Positions 8,843 through 18,254 of a DNA stretch of 64,000 nt are shown here, piece by piece. The position numbers and the translations under genes were made by a program. The stretch is from Aliisedimentitalea scapharcae. GTDB taxonomy: Bacteria > Pseudomonadota > Alphaproteobacteria > Rhodobacterales > Rhodobacteraceae. Numbering within the stretch: position 1 is the stretch's first letter; every line of letters starts with the position of its first letter. The notes below the pieces were generated by a model. That model was given only the letters and a program-made list of their open reading frames with translations. It did no database searches and was not told where the DNA came from. The stretch covers positions 3,472,001-3,536,000 of the forward strand of contig NZ_CP123584.1 in the NCBI RefSeq assembly GCF_045277565.1, given 5' to 3'.

Positions 8843-10075
8843 ATGAGTGTTGGTGGAAACCTGCGAGGCATCTCGCGTCGTGATCTGTTTCGTGTGGCAG
8901 GTCGGTTCGGGATGAGCTCGACCTTGCTGGCAGCTGGTGGATTTGGCGGGGCGATGTCGCTGGCCAATCTCGCGGCGGCAGCTGAATCGACCTATGAAAA
9001 GCGCTATTCCAAACCGGCGAAGCACACGCTCAAGTTTGGTGCATCAGGCTTTAACGCGCAGAACCTGTTGATCGAACGCGCGGGTGCGCTGGAATTCGCC
9101 CGTGATCTGGAAAGCCGCACTGATGGCGAGATCCGGATTGAATTCATCGGCAACAACCAGATCTGCGGCCAGACATCCTGCGTCGAGAAAACCCAGCAGG
9201 GTATCGTCGACATCTATGCGGCATCGACCCAGAATTCGGCCGGTGGTGCGCCCTATCTGAACGTGCTGGACTATGCCTATATGTTCCCGGGCCGCGCCTC
9301 GCAGTATCATTTCCTCTACAGCCCCGAATCCCAGCGTATCCTCCGTGACCCGCTGGAAAAACGTCACGGGCTGAAATTCCTGTTCAGCCATTGCGAACTG
9401 CGCGGCATTCAGCTGGGCCTGGGATGGCAGGACAAACCGACTGTGACCAAGCTGGAACAATTGTTCGGCACCAAAAACCGCGTCACCGGCACACAGCTGG
9501 GCCGCATCGCCATGCAGGCATTGAACCTGAACCCGGTTCCCGTCGCATGGGAGGAAACCCTGGATGGTCTGAAACAGGGTCTGATTGATGGTGCGGAAAC
9601 CTGGGCCTCGGCTGTGGCCTATGCCAATATGTCCCCTGTGGTCAGCCAATCCGTCGATCTGAAATTCTTCTGTGGCACGGAACATACCTCGATGAGCGCG
9701 AGCGTGTTCGACAGCCTCGAAGGGTATCTGCAGGACGCGGTGATGGAGAGCGCCTATTGGGCCCAGACCCACGTGCAGGCCGCCAACGAAGCGGCGCTGG
9801 TCAAGACCGTCGGTCATTCCGATCCACAGATGCCCGGCACCATTTTTGCGGAAAACAACGTCCGCAACGCCTTCCTGGCCGACGACCAGATCAAGATGGC
9901 CGAAGAAATGTGTTCGCCCGAGTTCCAACCGCAATTGTGGGAACAGTGGCGGGATCGTCTGAACAATTGGGCCGGTGGCATCGACACCTATCAGGAGATC
10001 TATGACATCGCCCGCCAAGTCCCCGCAGACATGAAGCCTGAAAACGTCGAGCCACGCCGGTGGTGGAAAGCCTGA
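8843..10075 (+). CDS. dctP: TRAP transporter solute-binding protein, DctP family, Tat-exported
   Basis: A 410-residue periplasmic receptor. The N terminus carries a twin-arginine export motif (SRRDLFRVAGRFG) followed by a hydrophobic stretch and an AAAA processing region, so the protein should be exported folded by Tat rather than Sec. The body has the DctP-type fold with IEFIGNNQICGQTSC early on and a binding domain running to the C terminus. The start at 8843 is supported by GGGAGGAAA; the frame is open further upstream but lacks a ribosome site there. It is followed by dctQ, dctM and an IclR regulator on the same strand and faces a GMC alcohol dehydrogenase gene. A polyol, amino alcohol or oxo acid are possible ligands. 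Confidence 0.92.
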   Translation: MSVGGNLRGISRRDLFRVAGRFGMSSTLLAAGGFGGAMSLANLAAAAESTYEKRYSKPAKHTLKFGASGFNAQNLLIERAGALEFARDLESRTDGEIRIEFIGNNQICGQTSCVEKTQQGIVDIYAASTQNSAGGAPYLNVLDYAYMFPGRASQYHFLYSPESQRILRDPLEKRHGLKFLFSHCELRGIQLGLGWQDKPTVTKLEQLFGTKNRVTGTQLGRIAMQALNLNPVPVAWEETLDGLKQGLIDGAETWASAVAYANMSPVVSQSVDLKFFCGTEHTSMSASVFDSLEGYLQDAVMESAYWAQTHVQAANEAALVKTVGHSDPQMPGTIFAENNVRNAFLADDQIKMAEEMCSPEFQPQLWEQWRDRLNNWAGGIDTYQEIYDIARQVPADMKPENVEPRRWWKA

Positions 10076-10097
10076 TCTGACAGGCAATTTTTCGGGT

Positions 10098-10119
10098 CGG
10101 CGCGTGGTATCATGCGCCG
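10098..10119. other. Intercistronic hairpin between dctP and dctQ
   Basis: The arms CGGCGC and GCGCCG enclose a second short TG/CA pairing and a four-base loop. It lies 23 bases after the dctP stop and is not followed by a run of T. It probably stabilises the 3' end of the dctP message or reduces read-through, giving more receptor than permease. Confidence 0.45.
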
Positions 10120-10176
10120 GCTTGTTTGCATTTACCAAGACCGGGCACACCCGGCGCACAGGAGGGGGAGGATCCA

Positions 10177-10845
10177 ATGGCACTCTGGTCCGAGATCAGC
10201 GACATTTTCAGCGCCTTTGCGTCCCAGGACAGCTGGGAAATCCGCAACGCACTCAAATCTAACGGAGCCTGGGTGTTCGGTGCCGTAGCGACCGCTCTGG
10301 GCGGGCTGGCCGTCATGTGGATCTATAGGTTGGTGCCCTGGCTGGACCGACATCTGGAACGCACCATCATGGTCTATAGCTATCTGGCGATTGCGTTCAT
10401 CATCTTTTGGGGTGTGATCGACCGGTTCATATTTTCCAATCAACAACCATGGTCCACAACCATTCCACCCTTGCTGTTCATGATCATGGCATGGTTTGGC
10501 GCAGCGTTTAACGTGCGGTTGCGCACGCATCTCAGCTTTGCCGAATTTCGAACCATTATGCCGCGCGGTGGACAGATGGCCTGTTTGACGCTGGACGCGG
10601 TGCTGTGGTTCATCTTTTCGGTCATCGTGCTGGTCACGACGGCCCGTATGACGGCATTGTCGGCCTCAAACTTTCAGATCGTTCTGGGCACTGACAACGT
10701 GATGCAGTGGTGGTTCCTGATCACCGCGCCAATGTCCTTTTTGCTGATGGCCGCGCGGGTATTTGAGAACCTGTTCGAAGACATCGCCAATTTTCGCAGC
10801 GGCGACCCGCTGATCAAACAAGCCGTGATCGGGGGAGATGTATGA
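10177..10845 (+). CDS. dctQ: TRAP transporter small permease, DctQ
   Basis: A 222-residue inner-membrane protein with four or more hydrophobic helices, matching the small subunit of tripartite ATP-independent periplasmic transporters. It is somewhat longer than the usual 160-190 residues. The start at 10177 follows a strong GGAGGGGGAGG ribosome site 6 bases upstream. Its stop overlaps the dctM start (ATGATG), which couples the two subunits. It partners with DctP and DctM from the same operon. Confidence 0.88.
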   Translation: MALWSEISDIFSAFASQDSWEIRNALKSNGAWVFGAVATALGGLAVMWIYRLVPWLDRHLERTIMVYSYLAIAFIIFWGVIDRFIFSNQQPWSTTIPPLLFMIMAWFGAAFNVRLRTHLSFAEFRTIMPRGGQMACLTLDAVLWFIFSVIVLVTTARMTALSASNFQIVLGTDNVMQWWFLITAPMSFLLMAARVFENLFEDIANFRSGDPLIKQAVIGGDV

Positions 10846-12203
10846 TGACCGATGGAACCTGGGTTACGCTGATCTCTCTCGGGGTCACCATGTTGTTCAT
10901 GCTGGGGGTGCCGGTGCTGTTGGTCATCGCCTATTGGGTGATCGGCTGTTCGTTTGTGCTGGGACTGACGTTGGACAATATGGGGGCCGAGCTGCTCAAT
11001 GTGTTCAACAAGGGGTTCGCCCTGTTGGCCATGCCCCTGTTCATCCTGACCGGCGACCTGATCAATCAATCCGGCATCGCCCGACGATTATCCGATTTCG
11101 CCTATTCCTGTCTGGGTTGGCTGCGCGGTGGGCTTGCCATGGCTGCGCTGGGAGCGTGTGGGTTGTTTGCCGCCATTTCGGGGTCGAATTCCGCCACGAC
11201 AGCCACCATCGGCTCGATGTTGCACCCCGAAATGGTCAAGGGCGGATATGACGAACGATTTTCCGCTGCCACGGCCGCAGCGGGTGGCACCGTGGGCATC
11301 ATCATTCCACCGTCAATCATCTTTATCGTTTACGGGTTCCTGATGAACCTGCCAATTTCGGATCTGTTCGTGGCCGGCATTCTGCCCGGCGCGCTGATGG
11401 TGATCGGCATGCAACTGGCCTGCTGGATCATCTGCCGCATCAACGGTTGGGGCTACCTGATCCCGCTCCAGCTGAACCGGGTGCTAAAGACAGCCTTTGG
11501 GGCCTGGCTGGGATTCTTTGCAATCGGGCTGGTGCTGTGGGGCATCTATACAGGTAAATTCTCACCTACCGAGGCCGCCGGGGTGACCGTCGGGTTCTGC
11601 GTGATCGCGGGGCTGGTCAGCTATCCGCTGAACCGGATGATGGGATCGAACCCGGACAAACCCGTTTCGGACAAAAGCTACGCCGAGATGTTCGTCGTCG
11701 AAGGGTTCACCCCGTTTCAGATCCCGTCGATCGTGGTGCGTTCCGCCCAGATCAGCGGTATCCTGGCACCGCTGATTGCGATTTCGGTGGTCATGCAGCA
11801 GATCCTGTCACTGCTGGGAGCACAACAGACCATCGGCGATTTCGTCACCTCGATGGGCGGCTATCATGCGGTCTTGTTTACTTCGATGGTGATCGTGTTC
11901 TTTTCCGGCATGGTCCTGGAAAGCCTGCCTGTCACCATTATCCTGGCTCCGATCCTGGCCCCGATTGCGGCCTCGGTCGGGATTGATCCGATCCATTTTT
12001 CGGTGATCTTCCTGGTTGGTGCGTCGATCGGCTTCATCACGCCGCCCTATGGTCTCAACCTCTATGTCGCATCGGGTGTGACGGGCGTTCCCTACTTCCG
12101 TCTGCTGCGCTATACAGTGCCCTACCTTGCAGCCTTGATCGGCGTTTGGGTGCTGGTATCGCTGGTGCCGGAGCTCGCGTTGATCCTGTTGCCCAACAGA
12201 TGA
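10842..12203 (+). CDS. dctM: TRAP transporter large permease, DctM
   Basis: A 453-residue inner-membrane protein with about 12 hydrophobic helices, the ion-coupled channel subunit of the TRAP system. Family segments include FVLGLTLDNMG, ISGSNSATTATIGSMLHPEM, GGTVGIIIPPSIIFIVYG and the later FITPPYGLNLYVASGV. The first ATG at 10842 overlaps the end of dctQ by four bases; a second ATG follows directly. The iclR gene starts 10 bases after its stop, so regulator and transporter are co-transcribed. Confidence 0.93.
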   Translation: MMTDGTWVTLISLGVTMLFMLGVPVLLVIAYWVIGCSFVLGLTLDNMGAELLNVFNKGFALLAMPLFILTGDLINQSGIARRLSDFAYSCLGWLRGGLAMAALGACGLFAAISGSNSATTATIGSMLHPEMVKGGYDERFSAATAAAGGTVGIIIPPSIIFIVYGFLMNLPISDLFVAGILPGALMVIGMQLACWIICRINGWGYLIPLQLNRVLKTAFGAWLGFFAIGLVLWGIYTGKFSPTEAAGVTVGFCVIAGLVSYPLNRMMGSNPDKPVSDKSYAEMFVVEGFTPFQIPSIVVRSAQISGILAPLIAISVVMQQILSLLGAQQTIGDFVTSMGGYHAVLFTSMVIVFFSGMVLESLPVTIILAPILAPIAASVGIDPIHFSVIFLVGASIGFITPPYGLNLYVASGVTGVPYFRLLRYTVPYLAALIGVWVLVSLVPELALILLPNR

Positions 12204-12213
12204 ACGTGATGCG

Positions 12214-13011
12214 ATGCCCGACCCGACCCTGGACAATGCGAGCCCGGAAAAAGAGGCGCAGATTCCCACCAATCTGCGTCTTCTGCTGCTCCTCGAAGAG
12301 GTCGCCCGCCTGGGCACCGCCGTCAAACCCGGTCAGCTGATCGGCACCATGGGATTGCCCAAGCCGACCATCCACCGGCTGCTGCAAACCGCCGAGGCCG
12401 AAGGGTTCCTGCAACGCGACCTGGACGGGCGGTCCTATGGGCCGGGGCCACGGCTGCGGGCGCTCGCGGTACATACGATGTCCTCCGAACATCTGCGCAC
12501 CGCACGGCTCGCCATTCTCAAGGCCGTCGCCGAAGAAATCGGCGAAACCTGCAATCTGGCCACGCCCGACCGCGAAGGCATGACCTATCTGGACCGGGTC
12601 GAAACCAAATGGCCCCTGCGCATCCAATTGCCCATCGGCACCCAGGTGCCGTTTCATTGTACCGCCAGCGGCAAGATGTACCTGTCCACCCTGCGCCCGG
12701 CCACGCTGCGCGGCGTGCTGTCGGCCCGGCCACTGGAACGTCAGACCGGTCGCACCATCACCGACCCCGACGCGCTGATCGACGAACTCGCACGGACCCG
12801 CGCCCAAGGTTATTCTACCGACGATGAAGAATTCATGAACGGCATGGCGGCAATCGCGGTGCCGATCCTGGACGGTCAGAACCGATTGCTGGCCACCCTG
12901 TCGGCCCACGCCCCCGTCCAGCGCCGCACCCTGGATGACATCAAGGCCTTCCTCAGCCCGCTCAAAACCGCAGCCCACAAAATGGCCAAATTGCACACCG
13001 ACCCGACGTGA
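12214..13011 (+). CDS. IclR-family transcriptional regulator
   Basis: A 265-residue regulator. The N-terminal winged helix-turn-helix covers about residues 15-75 (LLEEVARLG, then GLPKPTIHRLLQTAEAEGFL). The C-terminal effector domain includes HCTASGKMYLS and ends in a helix (LKTAAHKMAKL). It starts 10 bases after dctM and probably senses the substrate of the TRAP system. A 27-base dyad between dctP and the GMC oxidoreductase is its likely operator. It is followed by a terminator hairpin shared with the convergent RND operon. Confidence 0.93.
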   Translation: MPDPTLDNASPEKEAQIPTNLRLLLLLEEVARLGTAVKPGQLIGTMGLPKPTIHRLLQTAEAEGFLQRDLDGRSYGPGPRLRALAVHTMSSEHLRTARLAILKAVAEEIGETCNLATPDREGMTYLDRVETKWPLRIQLPIGTQVPFHCTASGKMYLSTLRPATLRGVLSARPLERQTGRTITDPDALIDELARTRAQGYSTDDEEFMNGMAAIAVPILDGQNRLLATLSAHAPVQRRTLDDIKAFLSPLKTAAHKMAKLHTDPT

Positions 13012-13020
13012 TGCACGAAA

Positions 13021-13048
13021 AATGCCCACCTGTTTCCAGGTGGGCATT
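13021..13048. terminator. Bidirectional rho-independent terminator between iclR and the RND operon
   Basis: A perfect 12-base-pair stem (AATGCCCACCTG with its complement) closes a 4-base loop. On the minus strand it is followed by TTTTTC, a good terminator for the RND pump operon that ends at 13074. It can also end transcripts from iclR on the plus strand. Confidence 0.85.
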
Positions 13049-13073
13049 GTCGTCTGTCCGGTATGGTGGCGGA

Positions 13074-16000
13074 TCAGGTCGTAGCCGCCGCCAATTCGCG
13101 CTTCTCTTCACGGGCAAAGAAGATCAGATAGAACACCGGCGCAGCCACCAGGGTCAGGATCGTGGCAAAGGCCAAACCACCCATGATCGTCACCGCCATC
13201 GAGACAAAGAACGCATCCCCCAGCAGCGGCACCATGCCCAACACAGTGGTCACCGCGGCCAGCATGACGGGGCGCAGACGTGACACGGATGCCTCGACAA
13301 TCGCCTCGCGCAGCTGTTTGCCGTCAGCGCGTACCAGGTCGATTTCCTCGACCAACACAATGCCGTTCTTGATCAACATCCCCGACAACGACAACAGCCC
13401 CAGCAACGCGGTAAAGGTAAACGGCAGCCCGGTTCCCAACAGGCCGATCACCACCCCGTTCACCGACATCGGCACCAACAGCCAGATAATCACCGGCTGG
13501 CGGATCGCATTGAACAACAGCACCGAAATCAGCACCATGATCAGCGCCGACAGCGGCAGTTGTTTGCCCAGGCTTTCCTGAGCTTCGGCTGAATCTTCGA
13601 TCTCGCCTCCCCACGCCATCTTGTAGCCCGGCGGCAACGGCATGGTGTCGATGCTCTCTCGGATCTCGGCCATAACAGAGACCGCTGTCAGATCCGGCGG
13701 AATATCGGCGCCAACGGTCAGCGTCGCAACCCGATCACGGCGATGCACCAACGTGTTCTGAACTTCGGTTTCCACACCGTCGATCATCTGTTCCAACGGC
13801 ACAACAGTCCCCGCCGAGCTGGAAAACACCATCTGATCCATCAGGTTATAGTCGCCGTCGCGTGGGCGTCGAATAATGATCGGGATCAATCGGTCGCGCT
13901 CACGGAACACACCCCCGACGATGCCGTCAGTCGAAAACAGCAACGTATCGGCAATGTCCTCGCGGCTGATGCCAGCCGTCTGCGCCCGGTCAGTGGCATA
14001 GGTCGGTTTCAACACCAGTTCCTGTTCGCGCCAATTGTTGCGCACATCCAGAACGTTGTCCGATGCGGCAACCAGCCGGTTGGCGGCTTCTTCTCCCAGT
14101 TGGCGCAGCACCTGCGGGTCCGGGCCGGAAAACCGCACCTGGATCGGATCGCCGCCTCCGGGGCCAAATACCAGGCGTTTGGTGCGGAATTCACCCTCGG
14201 GGAACCGTTCCTTGCCAAAGCGTTCCAGATCGGCCTGCAGCGCGGGAATGTCATCAATGGTTTCGGTGCGAATGATCAGATGGCCATAGCTGGGATTCGG
14301 CTTTTCCGCCGAATAGGTCAGCATAAAGCGGCTGGCCCCCTGCCCGACAAAGCTGGTCACGGACACCACGTCATCGCGGTCTGCCAGCCACGTCTCATAC
14401 ACACTCAGATGGGACGAGGTGGTGGCGATGGCGGTACCTTGTGGCAGCTTGTAGTGGACAAAGAACAATGGCGTGTTCGAGTTGGGAAAGAACTGTTGTT
14501 TCATCAGGCCAAAACCCGCGAAGCAGACAACCGTAACCGCCACCAGACCAATCACCACCAGCCAGCGCAGCTTCAGTGCCAGCCTCAGCATGGAACCATA
14601 AACGCGGAACAACAAACCGTCATAGCTGCCCGCATCCCCGCTTTTGCCCTGTTTAAAGAAGTAATGCCCCAACAATGGCGTTGCGGTCAGCGCCAGCACC
14701 CAACTGAGCAACAGCGAAATACCGATCACTGCAAACAACGAGAACAGGAATTCCCCGGTCGCATCCGGGCTGAGCCCGATCCCGGCAAAGGCCATGATCC
14801 CGATCACAGTGGCCCCAAGCAGCGGGATTTGGGTTTTCGAGGCGGCTTCGTCCGCGGCATCGCGCGAAGATTTTCCCCGCAGCATCGAAATCTGCATACC
14901 CTCGGCAACCACGATGGCGTTGTCCACCAACATCCCCATGGCAATGATCAGCGCGCCCAGCGAAATCCGTTCCATTTCGATGGAGAACAGGTTCATGAAC
15001 ATCAGCGTGCCGACCACGGTCAGCAACAGCGTTGCCCCCACCACGATGGAGGCCCGCCACCCCATGAAGATGGCGAGCACAGCAACCACGATGGCCACAG
15101 ACATGGCCAGATTCACCAAAAAGTCGTTCGACGCCTGTTCCACCACCACATGCTGTTGGTAAATCGGTTCCAGTTCGACGCCATACGGGATCTGCGGCCC
15201 CAGTTCGGCCAGCTTGGCGTCAACGCGTTTGCCCACATTGACGATGTTTTCCGTCGCCAGGCCGGCAATCCCAAGGGTAAAGGCCTCGGTACCGTTGAAC
15301 CGTACGATCAACGCGGGATCTTCCTTGCGGGCGCGATACACATCCGCCATGTCGATCACATTGATGACCTCGCCCTGGGCACCGACCGACAGACCGGCGA
15401 TCTCGGACACGCTGTCAGAACCATCCGGAACCTGCAGGATCGTCTTGGCCGGACCGGCATCCAGCGCCCCGGCAGAACGTACCGAATTCGAAGTGGCAAT
15501 GGCGTTGCCAATCGCGGACATCGGTACATTCTGATTGATCGAAATCGCCAGATCCGGCTCGACGAAAATCGCCTCTTCGGGCAGGCCAGAGACTTCGACA
15601 TCGGCCACACCATCCACGGTCAGCAATTCGCGCCGCAAAAAAGTTGCCAGTTCGTGTTTTTCGGCGTCGGTATAACCATCGGACGTGACCGCGTAAAACA
15701 GGCCGAACACGTCACCAAAGCTGTCATTGACATAGGGCTGCCCGACACCATCCGGCAATCCGCGCGCAGCGTCACGGATACGGGCGCGCAGTTTGGTCCA
15801 GATTTCAGGTAGTTCGGTACCGTCATAGGTCGATTTCACCTCGACCTCGATCAGCGAACTGCCGGGGCGGTTGATCGAGGTGATCAGCTTGACCTCGCCC
15901 ATTTTCTGGATCGCTGATTCCAGCGGTTCGGACACCTCCAATGCCACCTGTTCAGCGGTGGCTCCGGGGTATTGGGTCGCAATGACCACCTGTTTGATGG

Positions 16001-16121
16001 TAAAGGCCGGATCTTCGAGCCGCCCCAGCGACAAAAACCCCCATATGCCGCCAAACAGGGCGATCAGCATGATCAGCCATGTGATCAACGGCCGTTCAAT
16101 GGATGCGCGTGCAATGTCCAT
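13074..16121 (-). CDS. RND-family efflux pump inner-membrane transporter (AcrB-like)
   Basis: A 1015-residue proton-driven efflux transporter of the AcrB/MexB superfamily. It has the N-terminal anchor helix (RPLITWLIMLIALFGGIW), two large periplasmic loops and two blocks of transmembrane helices. In TM4 the motif reads GMLVDNAIVVAEG: the first aspartate of the usual D-D pair is kept and the second is asparagine. The start at 16121 (MDIARAS) has a GAGG ribosome site; an upstream ATG at 16142 overlaps the adaptor gene. It is the last gene of the marR-adaptor-pump operon and is closed by a terminator. No outer-membrane TolC partner is encoded here. Confidence 0.93.
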   Translation of the reverse strand: MDIARASIERPLITWLIMLIALFGGIWGFLSLGRLEDPAFTIKQVVIATQYPGATAEQVALEVSEPLESAIQKMGEVKLITSINRPGSSLIEVEVKSTYDGTELPEIWTKLRARIRDAARGLPDGVGQPYVNDSFGDVFGLFYAVTSDGYTDAEKHELATFLRRELLTVDGVADVEVSGLPEEAIFVEPDLAISINQNVPMSAIGNAIATSNSVRSAGALDAGPAKTILQVPDGSDSVSEIAGLSVGAQGEVINVIDMADVYRARKEDPALIVRFNGTEAFTLGIAGLATENIVNVGKRVDAKLAELGPQIPYGVELEPIYQQHVVVEQASNDFLVNLAMSVAIVVAVLAIFMGWRASIVVGATLLLTVVGTLMFMNLFSIEMERISLGALIIAMGMLVDNAIVVAEGMQISMLRGKSSRDAADEAASKTQIPLLGATVIGIMAFAGIGLSPDATGEFLFSLFAVIGISLLLSWVLALTATPLLGHYFFKQGKSGDAGSYDGLLFRVYGSMLRLALKLRWLVVIGLVAVTVVCFAGFGLMKQQFFPNSNTPLFFVHYKLPQGTAIATTSSHLSVYETWLADRDDVVSVTSFVGQGASRFMLTYSAEKPNPSYGHLIIRTETIDDIPALQADLERFGKERFPEGEFRTKRLVFGPGGGDPIQVRFSGPDPQVLRQLGEEAANRLVAASDNVLDVRNNWREQELVLKPTYATDRAQTAGISREDIADTLLFSTDGIVGGVFRERDRLIPIIIRRPRDGDYNLMDQMVFSSSAGTVVPLEQMIDGVETEVQNTLVHRRDRVATLTVGADIPPDLTAVSVMAEIRESIDTMPLPPGYKMAWGGEIEDSAEAQESLGKQLPLSALIMVLISVLLFNAIRQPVIIWLLVPMSVNGVVIGLLGTGLPFTFTALLGLLSLSGMLIKNGIVLVEEIDLVRADGKQLREAIVEASVSRLRPVMLAAVTTVLGMVPLLGDAFFVSMAVTIMGGLAFATILTLVAAPVFYLIFFAREEKRELAAATT

Positions 16122-16131
16122 GATCGCAGCC

Positions 16132-17175
16132 TCAGTTCGCAAAACCGGTAAAGCGGCGCACCGCTTGACCGTCTTTTAAGGCGTTGCCCCCCACCAGGAC
16201 GATTTCCTGCCCGCCGGTCAAACCGCTCAGCACCTGAAAGGCACCCTTTTGGGTCGGCTGTATTTCGACAGACGTCCAGGTCACAGTGCCTTCGTCTGCG
16301 CCCATGGGGTCAAAGACCATCACGCCGATGTCACCGCTGGGCTTGGTGACCAAAGCGGTGGGTGGCAATGTGATTGCAGTTTGGTCGGTGTTGACCCGAA
16401 CTGAAACGGTCGTCGACGACCCCGGATAGATCTCGAACCCGTCGGGCGGGGTCAGGGCGAATGTCACACGAAAGGTCTGACCGACATTGCTGGCTTCGGC
16501 GTCGAATTCCAGAATGCGCAACGGAAATTCTTCGTCCCGGCCCGGAAAGGTCGCGGCAATGTCGAACCCGCTGTCACCATCGGTACGCTGGAACAGGATT
16601 TCGGGTACGTCGACTTCGATGTGCAGTTCGGACATGTCGTGCAGACGCACAATGGGCGTGCCAGCCGATACCGTTGAATAGATCGCCACTTCGCGGCTCG
16701 AAACCAACCCGTCGAATGGCGCGTTCAGGGACGCATGTTTCAGGTCGTATTCGGCATTGCGCAGGGCAATGGCTGCCAGCGCGGCCTGGGTTTCGGCGTC
16801 ATCTATCGAAACCTGGCTGACCGTGCCCTTGAGCCGGGTCAACCGTTCGACTGTGCGTTCGGCCTGTTCCAATTGCAGCCGGGCCTGGTCCAACTGCAAC
16901 TGGAACTGCTCCAGATCCAGTTCGGCGATCAAATTGCCCCGGTTGACGATGAATCCTTCGGTCACCGGGAACAGGACCACCTGCCCCCCGACCTGAAAAG
17001 CCAGATCAACCGTATCCTTGGCCGCGACCTGACCGTAAAACTGGCGTTCCACCGCCATGCCGCCTTCTTGGGTGGTCATCAATTTGACCGGTTTCAACAC
17101 CTCCTGCGCAAGGGCCGGATGGGCGGTGGTAATCAGGGGGATCATAAGCGCCAGAAAGGCAGTTCTCATTCGCAT
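16132..17175 (-). CDS. RND efflux periplasmic adaptor subunit (membrane fusion protein)
   Basis: A 347-residue HlyD/AcrA-type adaptor. It has a Sec signal peptide (LALMIPLITTAHPALAQ), a lipoyl-like barrel with paired coiled-coil helices (LEQFQLQLDQARLQLEQAERTVERL) and a beta-barrel domain ending in GLTGGQEIVLVGG. It connects the inner-membrane pump to an outer-membrane channel. The start overlaps the stop of the marR gene, either at 17175 or at the second ATG two codons on, and its stop is 10 bases before the pump start, so the three genes are translationally linked. Confidence 0.93.
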   Translation of the reverse strand: MRMRTAFLALMIPLITTAHPALAQEVLKPVKLMTTQEGGMAVERQFYGQVAAKDTVDLAFQVGGQVVLFPVTEGFIVNRGNLIAELDLEQFQLQLDQARLQLEQAERTVERLTRLKGTVSQVSIDDAETQAALAAIALRNAEYDLKHASLNAPFDGLVSSREVAIYSTVSAGTPIVRLHDMSELHIEVDVPEILFQRTDGDSGFDIAATFPGRDEEFPLRILEFDAEASNVGQTFRVTFALTPPDGFEIYPGSSTTVSVRVNTDQTAITLPPTALVTKPSGDIGVMVFDPMGADEGTVTWTSVEIQPTQKGAFQVLSGLTGGQEIVLVGGNALKDGQAVRRFTGFAN

Positions 17176-17663
17176 TTTGCGAGTCCTTCGGGAAAGCTGT
17201 TGCGCATAACATTGTCATGGATCTTGTCTGCCAGTTCGGCAAAGATCCGGGTTTCTTCCGGCGAAAGACCGGCGGTGGCGCGGAAGAGTTCCCCGGCCGT
17301 CTGTTCCATTTGGCGGCGGCGCTCCCATCCGGCTTCGGTCAGCTGCAACAGCCAGGCGCGCCGGTCTGCGGGATCGCGTTTGCGTTCGATGTATCCCAGG
17401 TTCTCCAGGCTATCGGCTGCGGCAGTGATCGCGGACGGCACCGTCAACATCAGCCGTGCCATCACCCCCATCCGGCGCGGTTCATCCAACCGGATGATCA
17501 TGTGGCATTCCTGATCTGCCAGCGCCGGTTCGACATTGATGCTCTCGATGCCTTCATCGAGCTTCCAGTAAAGCGCGAACACCCCCATCATCGCCCGGAT
17601 TTCAGGCGTCAGGGTTTTCAGCTCGTCATCGGATTCATCCAGGGCCATGCCAACGCTCCGCAT
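17166..17663 (-). CDS. MarR-family transcriptional regulator
   Basis: A 165-residue winged-helix regulator. The DNA-binding part includes LTVPSAITAAADSLENLGYIERKRDPADRRAW, the typical recognition helix and wing with the DxRR motif, followed by the C-terminal dimer helix. It is first in the operon with the efflux adaptor and pump and most likely represses them, releasing on binding a toxic phenolic or lipophilic compound. A 13-base palindrome 29 bases upstream of the first ATG is a candidate operator. The start could also be the Met at residue 6. Confidence 0.9.
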   Translation of the reverse strand: MRSVGMALDESDDELKTLTPEIRAMMGVFALYWKLDEGIESINVEPALADQECHMIIRLDEPRRMGVMARLMLTVPSAITAAADSLENLGYIERKRDPADRRAWLLQLTEAGWERRRQMEQTAGELFRATAGLSPEETRIFAELADKIHDNVMRNSFPEGLAKCE

Positions 17664-17691
17664 AGGGTTGCGAGCTGATATACTTCTGAAT

Positions 17692-17704
17692 TTGAACTAT
17701 TCAA
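17692..17704. promoter_or_regulatory. Palindrome upstream of marR, candidate MarR operator
   Basis: TTGAA and TTCAA are separated by CTA, forming a perfect dyad in an AT-rich promoter just upstream of the marR start. Position and symmetry suit MarR autorepression; binding has not been shown. Confidence 0.45.
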
Positions 17705-17817
17705 TAGGCAAAGCAATGGTTTTTTGTGCACCCAGCGCGCACAATTGGGCAGCTGCGCACAGGCACAGCCGCGATCACAACCGCGATTTGGCTGACACAG
17801 TGTCGCCGCCCTATTGA

Positions 17818-18243
17818 TTATCGGATCACAAAAACCGATTGCGTCGCGTGTCGGGCAATACGTGCGGCATTGGGGCCTATCAGATAGTCCTGCAATTGCG
17901 ATTTATGGGCACCAACGACAATCGCATCGGCCCCGATGATTTCGGCTTCCTGGAGGACACGGTCGTAGATGGTGCCCTGATCCACCAGGAAATGCACCTC
18001 GGGCAGGTCGGCGAACCGGTCCTTGCCCCATGTCTCCAACGCGGTGCGCGCCTCGGTCAGGATTTTCTTGGAGTGTCCGGGCCCAAAGAACGACCCGACA
18101 ATGGCCATGCCATAATCGGGTACCACGTTCATGACGTGTAGCGCGCTGCCGTCGGCTTGCGCCATCTGCATGGCCACTTCGGCGGGGCGTTCGGCCCCTT
18201 TGAAATCGTTGACGTCAACCGTCAGCAGGATTGTCTTGAACAT
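17818..18243 (-). CDS. Universal stress protein (UspA family) linked to the TAXI-TRAP system
   Basis: A 141-residue single-domain Usp protein beginning MFKTILLTVDVNDF. The C-terminal region VVGAHKSQLQDYLIGPNAARI corresponds to the nucleotide loop of ATP-binding Usps, but the second glycine and the Ser/Thr of the G-x2-G-x9-G-S/T motif are missing, so ATP binding is doubtful. The start at 18243 has a GGAGG site. It lies 11 bases after the TRAP permease stop, the same arrangement as teaD in the Halomonas ectoine TRAP operon, where the Usp adjusts transporter activity. Confidence 0.9.
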   Translation of the reverse strand: MFKTILLTVDVNDFKGAERPAEVAMQMAQADGSALHVMNVVPDYGMAIVGSFFGPGHSKKILTEARTALETWGKDRFADLPEVHFLVDQGTIYDRVLQEAEIIGADAIVVGAHKSQLQDYLIGPNAARIARHATQSVFVIR

Positions 18244-18254
18244 CTTGTCCTCCC

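Noticed and set aside
13743..15812. 689-codon open frame on the plus strand opposite the RND pump
   Set aside because: It is the antisense shadow of a clear RND gene; its translation is rich in His, Gln, Arg and Gly with no family features.
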